From contig NZ_CP012670.1 of assembly GCF_004135735.1 (NCBI RefSeq), forward strand, positions 11,178,501 to 11,242,500: a DNA stretch of 64,000 bases, given 5' to 3'. The notes under the pieces are model-generated. The model had not been told where the DNA came from and ran no database searches. It saw only the letters and a list, made by a program, of their open reading frames with translations. Below are positions 26,267 to 35,800 of the stretch, piece by piece. The first letter of the stretch is position 1; every line of letters starts with the position of its first letter. The DNA is from Sorangium cellulosum. GTDB taxonomy: Bacteria; Myxococcota_A; Polyangia; Polyangiales; Polyangiaceae. A program made the position numbers and the translations under genes.

Positions 26267-27754
26267 TCACGCCGCCGGCGGCGGCAGCTCCGCGACGAGC
26301 CGCATCGAGACCGTGAGCTCGTTGAGCTGGAAATGCGGCTTCAGGAACGCCACCGCGCGGTACGCGCCGGGCTTGCCGGGGACCTCGGTGACGTCGATCC
26401 GGGCCTCGCGCAGCGGCAGCCGCGCCTTCGTCTCCTGGCCGGCGCCGTCGTTGAGGAGCACGTACTCGGCGATCCAGTTGTTGAGGTAGTTGGCGACGCC
26501 CTCCTGCGAGGTGAAGCTCCCGATCTTGTCGCGCATGAGCACCTTGATGTAGTGCGCGAACCGGGACGCCGCGAGGACGTACGGGAGCTGCGCGCTCAGC
26601 CGCGCGTTCGCGTTCGCCTGCGGCAGGTTGTACGTCTTCGGCTTGTTCGTGGTGCTGCCGCCGAAGAAGGCCGCCTGCGCGCTCCCCTTCTTGTAGCAGA
26701 GCCCGATGAAGCCGAGCTCCGACAGCTCGTTCTCGCGCCGGTCGGTGATGGCGACCTCGGTCGGGATCTTGGCGACGATGTCTCCCTCGCTCGTCTTGAA
26801 CGTGTGCAGCGGGAGGTTCTCGACGAGGCCGCCGCCCTCGACGCCGCGGATCGCGGCGCACCAGCCGTAGAGCGCGAAGGCGTTCGTGATCCGCTGCGCG
26901 AGCGCGTAGGCCGCGTTCCCCCAGAGGAAGTTGCCGTCGCCCTCGCCCACCTGCTCCTCGTAGTTGAACCCCTCGACCGGGGCGCTCTTCGGCCCGTACG
27001 GGAGGCGCATCAGGACGTGCGGGAGCACCAGCCCGACGTAGCGGGAGTCCTCCGTCTCGCGGAACTCGCGCCACTTGATGAGCTGCGTGCTCTCGAACAC
27101 CTTGGCGAGGTCGCCGGGCACGCCGATCTGGGTGAAGCTCGGCATGTCGAAGAGCTCGGGCGACGCCGCCGCGATGAACGGCGCGTGCGCCGCGGCGGCC
27201 ACCTTGGAGAGCTCGGTGAGCAGGTAGACGTCGGGGTTCGTGCCGTCGAACTCGTAGTCGCCGACGAGCAGCCCGTACGGCGCGCCGCCGAAGGTCCCGT
27301 ACTCCTCCTCGTACACCTTCTTGAAGGTGGCGCTCCGGTCGAACTCCGCCGCGCCCTCGAAGTCCTTGCGCAGCTCGTCCTTCCTCACGTTGAGCACGCG
27401 CAGCTTCAGCCGCGTCGACGTCTCGGTGTTCATGACGAGGTAGCTCAGCCCCCGCCAGCGCGCCTCGACCCGCTGGAGCTCCTTGTGATGCAGGATGGCG
27501 TCGAGCTGCGCGCTGATGCGCGCGTCGATCTCGGCGATGCGCGCCTCGATGGCCGCCACCGTGTCCTTGCCGAGCTTCATGTTCTCGTCGAGGACCTGGT
27601 TCACGAACTCGTCGATGAGGTCGCGCGCGTGCCTCCGCTGCGGCTCCGCGTCGCCGCGGACCATCCCCTGCGCGAGGATCTGGTCGATCAGGCTCATCTC
27701 CTCGGCCGGGGCCGCCTCCGCCGAGCCGACCGCCTGCGTGCTCTCATCCGCCAT
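26267..27754 (-). CDS. tssC: T6SS sheath large subunit TssC (VipB)
   Basis: 495 aa, the usual length. Family blocks include ILHHKELQRVEARWRGLSYLV, KVYEEEYGTFGGAPYGLLVGDYEF, FKTSEGDIVAKIPTEVAITDRRE and the C-terminal GVANYLNNWIAEYV. It builds the contractile sheath with TssB. Its ATG starts 11 bases inside the end of tssB, which suits the equimolar need for both subunits. Confidence 0.96.
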   Translation of the reverse strand: MADESTQAVGSAEAAPAEEMSLIDQILAQGMVRGDAEPQRRHARDLIDEFVNQVLDENMKLGKDTVAAIEARIAEIDARISAQLDAILHHKELQRVEARWRGLSYLVMNTETSTRLKLRVLNVRKDELRKDFEGAAEFDRSATFKKVYEEEYGTFGGAPYGLLVGDYEFDGTNPDVYLLTELSKVAAAAHAPFIAAASPELFDMPSFTQIGVPGDLAKVFESTQLIKWREFRETEDSRYVGLVLPHVLMRLPYGPKSAPVEGFNYEEQVGEGDGNFLWGNAAYALAQRITNAFALYGWCAAIRGVEGGGLVENLPLHTFKTSEGDIVAKIPTEVAITDRRENELSELGFIGLCYKKGSAQAAFFGGSTTNKPKTYNLPQANANARLSAQLPYVLAASRFAHYIKVLMRDKIGSFTSQEGVANYLNNWIAEYVLLNDGAGQETKARLPLREARIDVTEVPGKPGAYRAVAFLKPHFQLNELTVSMRLVAELPPPAA

Positions 27755-28292
27755 GGCTCTCCCCCTCTCCGTTCAATGATTTCGGCTCACCGCCCCGGCC
27801 CTTCTCGAGCTCTTGCTTGAGCGCCTGGAGCTTGCTCGTGTCCTCGACGACCTGCTTGAGCAGCCCGCTCAGATCGTCGTTGCCCTCCAGCTTCGCGAGC
27901 AGGTCGTTCAGCCGCTCCCGCGCGCGGAGCAGCGCGCGGAGCGGCTCGACCTGCTCCACGATCTGCTCGGGCCGGAAGTCATCCATGCTCTTGAAGGAGA
28001 GGCTGACCTTCAGCTTGCCGCCCTCGTCCGTGAGCTTGTTGTCGACGAGGCACGTGACCTCGGGCTTCATCGCCCCGAGGACCTCGTTGAAGTTGTCGCG
28101 ATCGATCTCCACGAACTTGCGGTCCTTGAGCTTCGGCCGCGGCGCCTCGGAGGTGCCCGACAGGTCCGTCATGATCCCGACGACGAACGGGATCTCCTTC
28201 TTCTCGATCGCGCCGCCGGTCTCGACATCATAGGTGATCTGGACCCGCGGCGGGCGGTTCCTGCTCAGCCATTGTTGCTTGCTCTCTGCCAT
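27744..28292 (-). CDS. tssB: T6SS sheath small subunit TssB (VipA)
   Basis: 182 aa from ATG 28292, preceded by GAGAAAGGA. SRNRPPRVQITYDVETGGA, LPFVVGIMTDLSG-like IPFVVGIMTDLSG, KFVEIDRDNFNEVL and LLARERLNDLLAKLEGND are diagnostic. It pairs with TssC in the sheath. It overlaps tssC by 11 bases and follows tssA after 131 bases. Confidence 0.95.
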   Translation of the reverse strand: MAESKQQWLSRNRPPRVQITYDVETGGAIEKKEIPFVVGIMTDLSGTSEAPRPKLKDRKFVEIDRDNFNEVLGAMKPEVTCLVDNKLTDEGGKLKVSLSFKSMDDFRPEQIVEQVEPLRALLRARERLNDLLAKLEGNDDLSGLLKQVVEDTSKLQALKQELEKGRGGEPKSLNGEGESHGG

Positions 28293-28423
28293 GGTCGTTC
28301 CTTTCTCCCGCGGCCTCGGCCGGGCGTGCAGCTCGCGCGGACGCTCTGCCCGAGGCCCATCCACCCTCGCGCGGCCGGGCCGACCCGATCGATGGATCGG
28401 GCCGGCGCCGGCGGTTCATCGGA

Positions 28424-29485
28424 TCATCCGGCGTCGTCCTCCCCCCGGCCTCGCATGCCGAGCAGTCGATAGATCGCGACCAGGTCGTCCGCGCTCGACA
28501 CGAACTCGCCGAGCAGCTCCGCGAGCGACATGTTGCCCCAGGAGATCGCGCGCTTCACGAGGTAAGGGACGGGGCTGTGCGGCTCGGTGCGAAGCAGGTA
28601 GTCGGCCGCCTCGTTGAGCTGGCGATATGCCTCCACCCGACTCTGGATCGCGGCGCCCGGAGCCCGCGCGGGCGCCGGGGCGGCCGCGCCCTGCTGCGCC
28701 GGGGCCTCGCCGGCGGCGGGCGCCGGCGCGTCGCCGTCCCCCGCCGGCTCGCCGAGTGCGGAGGCCGTCGCGGCGCCGAGCAGGCGCAGCGCGCCGCGGG
28801 CGCGGTGCAGGACCGGCGGGCGCTCCATCCTCGCCGCGAGGCTCCGCTCCAGCAGCTCGGCCGCGGCCAGGGCGGCGCGCGCGTCGCGCTGGAGCGCCAC
28901 CCACCGCGCGCGATCGACGAGGGACAGGCGCGCCGCGAGCGCCTCGGGCGAGCGCGCGTCGTCGCCCGGGCCGCCGCCCTCCATCCGGCCGCTCTCCCAG
29001 TCGGCGAGCGTGCACGGGGGCCGCTCCTCGGTGCCGTCGATGAGGGGCAGCCGCCGGAGCCTCCGCGCGAGCGCCTCGTCGAGCCAGCCGACGAGGTCGC
29101 CGCGCGCCTCGAGCCCGTCGTCGTCGAGCGCCGGGAACATCGCGTCCCAGTAGCGATCGCAGAGCCCCGCGAGCAGCCGGAGCCCCGGCGCCGCCGCGCC
29201 GACCCCGCCGAGCTGCGCCCACGCGTCCGCGAGCCAGACGGCGAGCTGCAGGTCCTTGGAGCGGCGCTCGAGCGCCTCGGCGCAGAGCTCGACCACGAGC
29301 TTCCAGTCCGCCGTCTTGAGGCGCGTCACCCACACGCCCTGCGGGAGCGTCGGGTCGTCCTCGCGCCGGGCCTCGCGGACGCGATCGTAGGTGCCCTCGT
29401 AGCGCAGCGGCGCCCCGGCGGGCGCGTCCTGCGCGATGGGAGCGAGCAGGCGCTCGATGTCGATTGCGATCGTGCCTTCAGCCAT
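28424..29485 (-). CDS. tssA: T6SS assembly cap protein TssA (ImpA N-terminal type)
   Basis: 353 aa. The N-terminal ImpA_N block reads LLAPIAQDAPAGAPLRYEGTYDRVREARREDD, then WKLVVELCAEALERRSKDLQLAVWLADAW. The C-terminal block reads QLNEAADYLLRTEPHSPVPYLVKRAISWG. An Ala/Pro-rich linker (APAPAAGEAPAQQGAAAPAP) joins them. TssA coordinates tube and sheath polymerisation. It lies 31 bases after tssM. Confidence 0.92.
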   Translation of the reverse strand: MAEGTIAIDIERLLAPIAQDAPAGAPLRYEGTYDRVREARREDDPTLPQGVWVTRLKTADWKLVVELCAEALERRSKDLQLAVWLADAWAQLGGVGAAAPGLRLLAGLCDRYWDAMFPALDDDGLEARGDLVGWLDEALARRLRRLPLIDGTEERPPCTLADWESGRMEGGGPGDDARSPEALAARLSLVDRARWVALQRDARAALAAAELLERSLAARMERPPVLHRARGALRLLGAATASALGEPAGDGDAPAPAAGEAPAQQGAAAPAPARAPGAAIQSRVEAYRQLNEAADYLLRTEPHSPVPYLVKRAISWGNMSLAELLGEFVSSADDLVAIYRLLGMRGRGEDDAG

Positions 29486-29516
29486 GCGTGCCTCGTTCGT
29501 CGCTGCCGCCGCGCCG

Positions 29517-32500
29517 CTAGGGGTCGAGCACCGGCGCGGCCGTGGGGAAATCGGGGTACTTGAGCGGCTTGTCCTTCTCCTTGCCGACGAGGCCGAGGCG
29601 CACGAACACGCGGGCGACGCCGCCGCTCGTGCCCACCCGCTCCAGCCAGCCGCCGGCGGGGTCGGGGACCGTGAGCACGACGAGCTGGAGGATGTTGGCG
29701 GCGGCGTCCTCCTTCCTCAGCTCCGCCTCCTCCATGGAGTGCGCGTGCATGGCCATGAGCCGGAGGAGCGCCCAGGGGCCGCTCGCCTCGAAGAACGCCG
29801 TCCGCTCGCGCGTGACCGCGCCGGCGCTCTGCTCGAGCGAGGGGACGTCGGGGCTGTTCTTCGCCCACCGGAGCGCGAGCTCCACCGGGTCGCCGAGCCG
29901 CCAGGTGGCGGTCGGCTTGGGCCCGCCCAGGGACAGCCGCTCGTCGGCGATCCGCAGGGTCCACTCGGCGATCTGGTTGCCCGCCACCTCGCGCGCCTGG
30001 TTGACGCGGAAGGCGACCGTGACGTCGAACGAGCCGTCCATCGTCGCGTCCCCCTGCGCCCACATCGGCGCGAGGAACTCGCGCACCTTCTCGATGCGGT
30101 CGAGGAAGCGCACGGCGGCCCGGGAGGCGGCGCCGCCGCGCAGCGCCAGCACGGGCCGGAAGCGCTTGCGGAAGTCGCTCGCGTTCTGGAGGAAGACGCG
30201 GACGTCCTCCGGGTTCGCGTCCTCCCGGTCGACGCCCGGCTCGAGCCGCGCGAAGGGGAAGCGGTCGGCGAGCGCGCGGTGGAAGAAGCGGCGCAGGCCC
30301 GGGTACTTCGCGCGGATCTCCTCCTCGGCGAGCGTGGCGCACCGGTCGCGGAGCAGGACGAGGATGCGCCGGCGCCGCCTGGCGAAGTAGTCGTCGGAGC
30401 GCACGTCGACCGGCACGCGCTCGATCTGCGCGATGCAGTTCTCGAACGTGATCGCGGGCAGGTCGTTGAGGAGGAAGCGCTCGAGGGCGGCGACGCTGTT
30501 GCCCGCCTTCTTCGCCTCGTAGTCGCGGAGCGCCCCGGCGATGCGCTGCCACGGCGCCATGCCGCCGACGAACTGGGCCTCGGCCCCGACCTCGGCGCTC
30601 TCCAGGAGGCCGAGGACCGGCTCGGCGAGCGCGCGGGTCAGGGCGTCGGCGCGGCCGCGCTGGGCGACCGCGTACTCGGCGAGCTGCGCCCCGTCGCCCT
30701 CGGCGAGGCCGAACGCCTCGAACGCGGGGCTGCGCTCGCCGTTCCACCAGAGGAACGTGCCGTTCTTGACCTCGTAGAGCCCATCGGAATCGAGCGTCCG
30801 GTTGGCGAGGGTGAGCAGGCGCGCGCCCTGGCCGCGCACGAGGGCGCGGACGCGGTCGCGCACGTCCTCCAGCCCGAGGCGCCCGGCGGCGGCGAGGAGC
30901 TCCCGGAGCGGCTCGCCCGCCTGCGCGAGGCCGGCGACGTCGGCGCGCACCGTCTCGACGCGGCGCGACTCGCTCGGCGGCGGGGCCATCTCCCGGCGCG
31001 CGGCCTTGCCGACCGCGGCGAGGACGTTGTCGCGCAGGTTGCGCCGGGTGAGCTCCTCGATCGTGCCCCGCACCCGCTCCGGGAACCGCTCGAGCCCCTC
31101 CTCTTGCGCGAACGCCTCGTACTCCTTGAGGAGCTTCACGCTCTCCTTGAGCTCCTCGACGTTCCAGCTCAGGCGCGCGTCGTCGAGGGTCAGGGGCAGC
31201 GAGTCCGCGCTGTCGACGGGCGTCATGAAGCGCCGGCGGAGGAGCGCGGCCGAGGGCTCCTTGAGGCCCGCGACGAGGGGCGAGAGCTGGAGCTGCACCA
31301 CGCCCTCCTTGCGGACGAGCAGCGGCCCGGAGAGCGGGGTCTCCGCGCTCCCGAGGTAGCTCTTCAGGAGCAAGAGGCGCCCCTCGCCGTCGTCCTTCAC
31401 GATGCCGTAGGTCGAGTCGCCGAGCAGCCTCGAGGTGCGGACGGCCGCGAGCAGGCGATCGAGCGCGGGGTTCGGCGGGAGCTGGTCGGCCGCGACCCAC
31501 GAGAGGGTGGGCGCGGCGAGGCGCGCCTCGGTGCGCGCGATGGCGTCGTGGAGGGCGGCGAGGCTCTCGGTCCGGTACTCGGTGCCGCCGCGCTCGAGCG
31601 CGGCGAGCCCCCGGACGAGCGCGTCGACGTCCGCGCGCAGCGCGGCCTCGTCGAGCGCCCTCGAGATGCGCTGGTAGAGCTCGGTGAAGAGGCGATCGGA
31701 CTTGGCGCGCGCCGGATCGCGGTACGCGTCGAGGCCGAAGGTCGCGAGGGGCGGGACAGCGAGGAGCGCGCGCCGCTGGTAGGCCGTCGTGCGGGCCGGC
31801 GGGAGCCTGTGCTGCAGGACGGACTCGGTCAGATCGGCGACGCTGAGGACGCGCGCCTCGCCGGCCTCGTCCGACGGCTCCGGCGGCGGTCCGGCCACGA
31901 GCGCGTCGAAGCGGGCCACCTGCCCCTCGAACGCGGCGATCTCGCGCAGCCAGGCCTCCAGCGCGACGTACTCCGGCGTGCGCTCGAGCGTGCTCGCGGC
32001 GATCTCCGCGCCCGCGGGGGGCGGCGCGGGGGGCTCCGCGAAGAGCGGGCTCGTCTTCGCCTGGAGGCCCAGGCGGAAGGCGTCGAGGATCACCCGCTCG
32101 TGGGCGGCGGTGATCGCCCGCTCGACGCGCGCGTCGATGCGGCTCACCCAGGAGCCGGGCACGAGCGCGGAGCGGAGCCGCGTGGCCTCGATCGCGCTGA
32201 GCCCCTGGAGCAGGCGGACGGCGCGCTCCCTGCGCACCGCGCCCGAGGGGTCGGCGCTCGGGTCCTCGAGCTTCATCTGGCGCAGGCTCGACGACAGGTC
32301 GTGGAGGAAGGGGAGCAGCGAGGCGGTGTCGCGCTCCAGCCGGTTGCTCGCGAGCGCGAGGAAGACGCCGTAGAGGAGCGCGAGCGCGACGGTGGCGGCG
32401 CTCAGCGCCCGCAGGACGCGCTGCCGGCGCTGGAGCGCGAGGCGGGTCGGGCGCGCCAGGCAGGCCTCGGCGATGACCTTGCTCTCGAGGAGATCCCGCG

Positions 32501-33575
32501 CGAAGAGCACACGGGGTGGGGGCGATGTCCCCGATTGCGCGGGAGGCGACCCGGGTTGGGCGAGGGGCGACCCGGGTTGGGCGAGGGGTGACCCGGGTTG
32601 CGCAGGCGCCGGCGGCGCCGGCGGCTCCTGGCCGACCCAGGACAGGCTCCGGACGACGACGGGCTCGCCGCCGTCGTGCGGGTGGAGGAGGTCGCCCACG
32701 AACTGCTTCAGGGGCCCATGCAGCGTGCGCAGCGCGTCGGGGAAGAGGAAGTACGTCTCGACGCCCGCCGCGAACGGCCGATCCGCCGCGAGGCGGCGCG
32801 CCTGCACCGCGGAGAGCGACGCGCTCACGCTGCCGAGCGCCTCGTCCACGAGGTCGGCGGTGCTCTCGACCGAGGCGGTGCCCGGCTGTGCCCAGCCGAG
32901 GGTCGCCTGGCGGAGCTCGGCGTCGAGCTCCTGCGCGAAGCGGGCGAAGCCGGGCAGCCCATCGCTCCTCGTGATCACGAGGTGGACAGGGACCTGCATC
33001 CCGAGGTGCCGCTGGGCCTCGTCGAGCCGCTCGCGTAGCTGCGCGGCCTCGCGTCGCCGGGCAGGCGACTCGGCGTCGCCGTGGAGCAGGTCGGGGGCGG
33101 GGAGCGCGAGGAGGATCCCGTCGAGCGGCCGCTCGGCGCGCCCGCGCCGGAGGGCATCGAGGACGGCGCGGAAGCCGGACGCGTGGGGCGCGCCGCTCCC
33201 CTGCGGCTCGCCCGCGAGCAGCCGCCCGGCCGGCTCGACGAACATCGCCTGCTTGAAGAGCCACACCTGGCAGGTCGACTTGTCGCCGAGCGAGCGCGCG
33301 GTCGTCCCGGGGCGCGCCGCGAGCCCGGCGCCGGCGAGCAGCGTGGATTTGCCGGCGTCGGAGGGGCCGAGCACGAGGAAGCACGGGACCTCGTCGGGCG
33401 ACGCCCCGAGCGCGGCGTGCGCCGCGGCGAAGAGCCGCGCCATCGCGGGGCGGAGATCGTCGACCGGCGCGGCGCTCGCGGCGCGGCGCTTGCGGCGCGC
33501 GCGGGCGAGGAGCGCCAGCCCGACGACGAGCGCGACGACGAGCAGCGCGACGGCGACGGCGAGGGACCAGCTCAC
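29517..33575 (-). CDS. tssM: T6SS membrane complex protein TssM (IcmF-like)
   Basis: 1352 aa from a GTG that overlaps the tssL stop as GTGA. A first transmembrane helix spans about residues 3-23 (SLAVAVALLVVALVVGLALL), then a Walker A GPSDAGKST near residue 75 gives the cytoplasmic NTPase-like domain. A second hydrophobic segment (SAATVALALLYGVFLALA) lies near residue 390, followed by the long periplasmic region. Just before that helix is a Pro-rich linker with three AQPGSP repeats, encoded by 21-bp DNA repeats. It spans the inner membrane and contacts TssJ and TssL. Confidence 0.95.
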   Translation of the reverse strand: MSWSLAVAVALLVVALVVGLALLARARRKRRAASAAPVDDLRPAMARLFAAAHAALGASPDEVPCFLVLGPSDAGKSTLLAGAGLAARPGTTARSLGDKSTCQVWLFKQAMFVEPAGRLLAGEPQGSGAPHASGFRAVLDALRRGRAERPLDGILLALPAPDLLHGDAESPARRREAAQLRERLDEAQRHLGMQVPVHLVITRSDGLPGFARFAQELDAELRQATLGWAQPGTASVESTADLVDEALGSVSASLSAVQARRLAADRPFAAGVETYFLFPDALRTLHGPLKQFVGDLLHPHDGGEPVVVRSLSWVGQEPPAPPAPAQPGSPLAQPGSPLAQPGSPPAQSGTSPPPRVLFARDLLESKVIAEACLARPTRLALQRRQRVLRALSAATVALALLYGVFLALASNRLERDTASLLPFLHDLSSSLRQMKLEDPSADPSGAVRRERAVRLLQGLSAIEATRLRSALVPGSWVSRIDARVERAITAAHERVILDAFRLGLQAKTSPLFAEPPAPPPAGAEIAASTLERTPEYVALEAWLREIAAFEGQVARFDALVAGPPPEPSDEAGEARVLSVADLTESVLQHRLPPARTTAYQRRALLAVPPLATFGLDAYRDPARAKSDRLFTELYQRISRALDEAALRADVDALVRGLAALERGGTEYRTESLAALHDAIARTEARLAAPTLSWVAADQLPPNPALDRLLAAVRTSRLLGDSTYGIVKDDGEGRLLLLKSYLGSAETPLSGPLLVRKEGVVQLQLSPLVAGLKEPSAALLRRRFMTPVDSADSLPLTLDDARLSWNVEELKESVKLLKEYEAFAQEEGLERFPERVRGTIEELTRRNLRDNVLAAVGKAARREMAPPPSESRRVETVRADVAGLAQAGEPLRELLAAAGRLGLEDVRDRVRALVRGQGARLLTLANRTLDSDGLYEVKNGTFLWWNGERSPAFEAFGLAEGDGAQLAEYAVAQRGRADALTRALAEPVLGLLESAEVGAEAQFVGGMAPWQRIAGALRDYEAKKAGNSVAALERFLLNDLPAITFENCIAQIERVPVDVRSDDYFARRRRRILVLLRDRCATLAEEEIRAKYPGLRRFFHRALADRFPFARLEPGVDREDANPEDVRVFLQNASDFRKRFRPVLALRGGAASRAAVRFLDRIEKVREFLAPMWAQGDATMDGSFDVTVAFRVNQAREVAGNQIAEWTLRIADERLSLGGPKPTATWRLGDPVELALRWAKNSPDVPSLEQSAGAVTRERTAFFEASGPWALLRLMAMHAHSMEEAELRKEDAAANILQLVVLTVPDPAGGWLERVGTSGGVARVFVRLGLVGKEKDKPLKYPDFPTAAPVLDP
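32546..32608. repeat. Three 21-bp tandem repeats inside tssM
   Basis: Units GCGACCCGGGTTGGGCGAGGG (twice) and a diverged third copy encode the AQPGSPL/P linker of TssM. Length change by whole units would keep frame. Confidence 0.75.
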
Positions 33576-34378
33576 GACGCGCCCTCGATCCGGTCGAGCG
33601 CCTCGACCACGTCGGCGACGCGGAACGCCCAGACGACCTGCGCGGCGAGCACCAGGCAGATCACGACGGCGGCGAGCGGCAGCACGCCCGCGCGCAGCGA
33701 CGGCAGCCGGCTCCGCGGCGACCCGCCCGCGGTGTGCGCGTGGGCCTGGGGGCAGAGCTGGGTGAGCGCCCTGCTCAGGGCGGGATCGACGCGCTGGAGG
33801 TGGAGCGCCAGGCGCTGCCGGTATTCCTCGGGCGCGTCGTGCTGGCCGAGCGCGCGGAACTTGCCCTGGAAGCCGAGCGCGAGCGCGGCGAGGTAGACGA
33901 GCAGGAGCGCGGAGGGGGCCGGATCGCGCCCGTCGAGCACGTCGTCGAGCTTGCGGAAGAGGGTCTCGCCGGAGGTGTAGGTGTGGAAGACGTGGGCCTC
34001 CAGCGGGCGCTCCGCCCACGCGTGCCGCCCGTCCCACTCGGCCTGGAGGAGGACCTCGTCGGCCATCGCGGCCATCACGTACTGGGCCTCGTCGTAGACC
34101 CGGAGCTCGTGCTTGGTGAGCTTGCGGCCGAGCGCGACGGCCTGCGTGTCCAGGAAGTCGACGAGGCGCTGCCGCACCGTCTCGACGCTCGGCGCGAGCC
34201 CTCCGTGCGCGAGGGTCACGAGCTGCCGCTGCTGCGCGACCTCGGCATAGAAGGCGTGGAAGGCGTCGAGCAGGAGCGTGCTCCCCGCGAGGGCCTGCGC
34301 GGGGCTCCCGTGCCCGTGGAGGAGGGCGGGGGCCTCCCTTCGGGGCGTCTCCAGGGGAGCTGCGAATCCTGCCATCAT
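33572..34378 (-). CDS. tssL: T6SS membrane complex protein TssL (DotU-like)
   Basis: 268 aa from ATG 34378, which forms an ATGA overlap with the tssK stop. The DotU cytoplasmic domain is seen in RQRLVDFLDTQAVALGRKLTKHELRVYDEAQYVMAAMADE and VFHTYTSGETLFRKLDDVL. A single C-terminal transmembrane helix (GVLPLAAVVICLVLAAQVVWAF) anchors it. No OmpA-like peptidoglycan-binding domain is fused, so TssM or a separate protein must anchor the complex to the wall. Confidence 0.94.
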   Translation of the reverse strand: MMAGFAAPLETPRREAPALLHGHGSPAQALAGSTLLLDAFHAFYAEVAQQRQLVTLAHGGLAPSVETVRQRLVDFLDTQAVALGRKLTKHELRVYDEAQYVMAAMADEVLLQAEWDGRHAWAERPLEAHVFHTYTSGETLFRKLDDVLDGRDPAPSALLLVYLAALALGFQGKFRALGQHDAPEEYRQRLALHLQRVDPALSRALTQLCPQAHAHTAGGSPRSRLPSLRAGVLPLAAVVICLVLAAQVVWAFRVADVVEALDRIEGAS

Positions 34379-35718
34379 GCGCGCTCGTCGGTTGCTTTCA
34401 CGTAAAGGACGAGCTCCGCGGGACCGGCGGCCGCGGAGGGATCTCCCGTGTTGAAAATGAGGAGCGGCTCGCCGGGATCGAGGTAGGGGCTGGCCTCCTC
34501 GAGCTCGAACAGCACCGTCCCAGCCGGCGCGATCAGGTCGCCGTGGCGCTCGACCCGCCTTCGTCCGGCGCCGAGCACGCGGCTCTGCTGCATCTCGCGC
34601 GCGCGGCGCGCCGAGCCGATGAGCGCGCTCTCGATCCAGCTCACGATGTCCTTCTCCGGCGTCCCGCGGCGGCCGCGCACGGCGACGAGCACGGGCCGGC
34701 CGGCGAAGCGCCGCTGGAACTCGACGAGATAGCGCCCCTCGCCGAGGTCGAAGGGGTGCGCCGTGAACGACTCCAGGATGCCCTCGTCGACGAGGCGGAA
34801 GACGTGATCGCGCGCGGCGCTGAAGGTGCTCCGCAGATCGTCGTGCTGGTACGCGGGCAGCACGGGCGGGACCGGCATGCGGGCGAGCGAGGAGAGGTGA
34901 CCGACGAGGGCCGAGAGCGCGAGATAGAGGGCGTAGGGGTGGGAGCTGCCTGTGCCGAGCACGACCTCGAAGGGCGGCAAGGCGGTGACGAGCGCGTGGA
35001 TCTGCCGGCGCAGCTCCGCGATCTCGTCCCGCTCCTTGCTCCGGGAGTGCGCGCTGAGCCTGTCGGCGAGGCGTAGCGCCTTTTCCCGCAGCCGCGCGGC
35101 GATCTCGCCGCACATCGCGCCGAGCGGAGAGGTGAGGGGGACGGCCATGCACGGCGGCAGGTACTCGGTGCGCACGAACGCCTCGCCCTCGCGGCGCAGC
35201 TCCGCGATGGGCAGGCACACGAAGCGGGCCGGCGGCGCGGAGGCGACGAGGAGCCGCGCCACCGGGACGAGGCGCGGGATGGCGAGCGGCTCTTCTCCCG
35301 TGTTGTCGTCCGGGACCGGCGCGCCCTCGACGGAGCGGTAGCGGGCGAGATCGCCGCCGGTCGCGGCGCTGCCGAGGTGCTCCTTGGGAACCGCGAGGTA
35401 CGCGGTGACGGGCCCGGCCGCGAGCTCGGCGGCGTGGGGTTTGAGGTCGACCCGGAGCTCGGGGTCGCGCGCCGTGTGATGGACGACGAGGTGATCGGGG
35501 AGCACGGCTTCGACCTCGAGGACGCGCAGCGTGCCGCTCGCGAGCAGCCCGGCGTCGATCTCGAGGTGGTGGACCCCGTAATGGAACGGGTGAAGCTGCC
35601 CGAGGTGGTAATCGAGCAGCCGCTCGGAGCGCCGCGCGGACTCCTGGAAGTGCTGCGGCGAGAGCAGCATGCCGTCGTGCCACTGGACGGCGGCGGGGAC
35701 CTCCGCGGCGCGCCTCAT
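34375..35718 (-). CDS. tssK: T6SS baseplate protein TssK
   Basis: 447 aa. VQWHDGMLLSPQHFQESARR and LLDYHLGQLHPFHYGVHHLEID near the N-terminus are the TssK signature; RQIHALVTALPPFEVVLGTGSSHPYALYLALSALVGHL and AYQHDDLRSTF follow. TssK links the baseplate to the membrane complex. It lies 82 bases after tssJ and overlaps tssL. Confidence 0.94.
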   Translation of the reverse strand: MRRAAEVPAAVQWHDGMLLSPQHFQESARRSERLLDYHLGQLHPFHYGVHHLEIDAGLLASGTLRVLEVEAVLPDHLVVHHTARDPELRVDLKPHAAELAAGPVTAYLAVPKEHLGSAATGGDLARYRSVEGAPVPDDNTGEEPLAIPRLVPVARLLVASAPPARFVCLPIAELRREGEAFVRTEYLPPCMAVPLTSPLGAMCGEIAARLREKALRLADRLSAHSRSKERDEIAELRRQIHALVTALPPFEVVLGTGSSHPYALYLALSALVGHLSSLARMPVPPVLPAYQHDDLRSTFSAARDHVFRLVDEGILESFTAHPFDLGEGRYLVEFQRRFAGRPVLVAVRGRRGTPEKDIVSWIESALIGSARRAREMQQSRVLGAGRRRVERHGDLIAPAGTVLFELEEASPYLDPGEPLLIFNTGDPSAAAGPAELVLYVKATDERA

Positions 35719-35800
35719 GCGTGGTTCCCCCCAGATGGGCAGGGCCGCCCGGCGACGGCGGGGCGGCCTGTGGCGCGGCGATGCGGGGCGTTGTCGGAGA

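Noticed and set aside
29436..32591. Very long open frame (over 1000 codons) opposite tssM
   Set aside because: Arg/Glu/Ala/Leu-rich antisense translation with no ribosome site; typical shadow of GC3-biased coding. The same holds for long frames opposite araA, tssF, the TPR gene and others.
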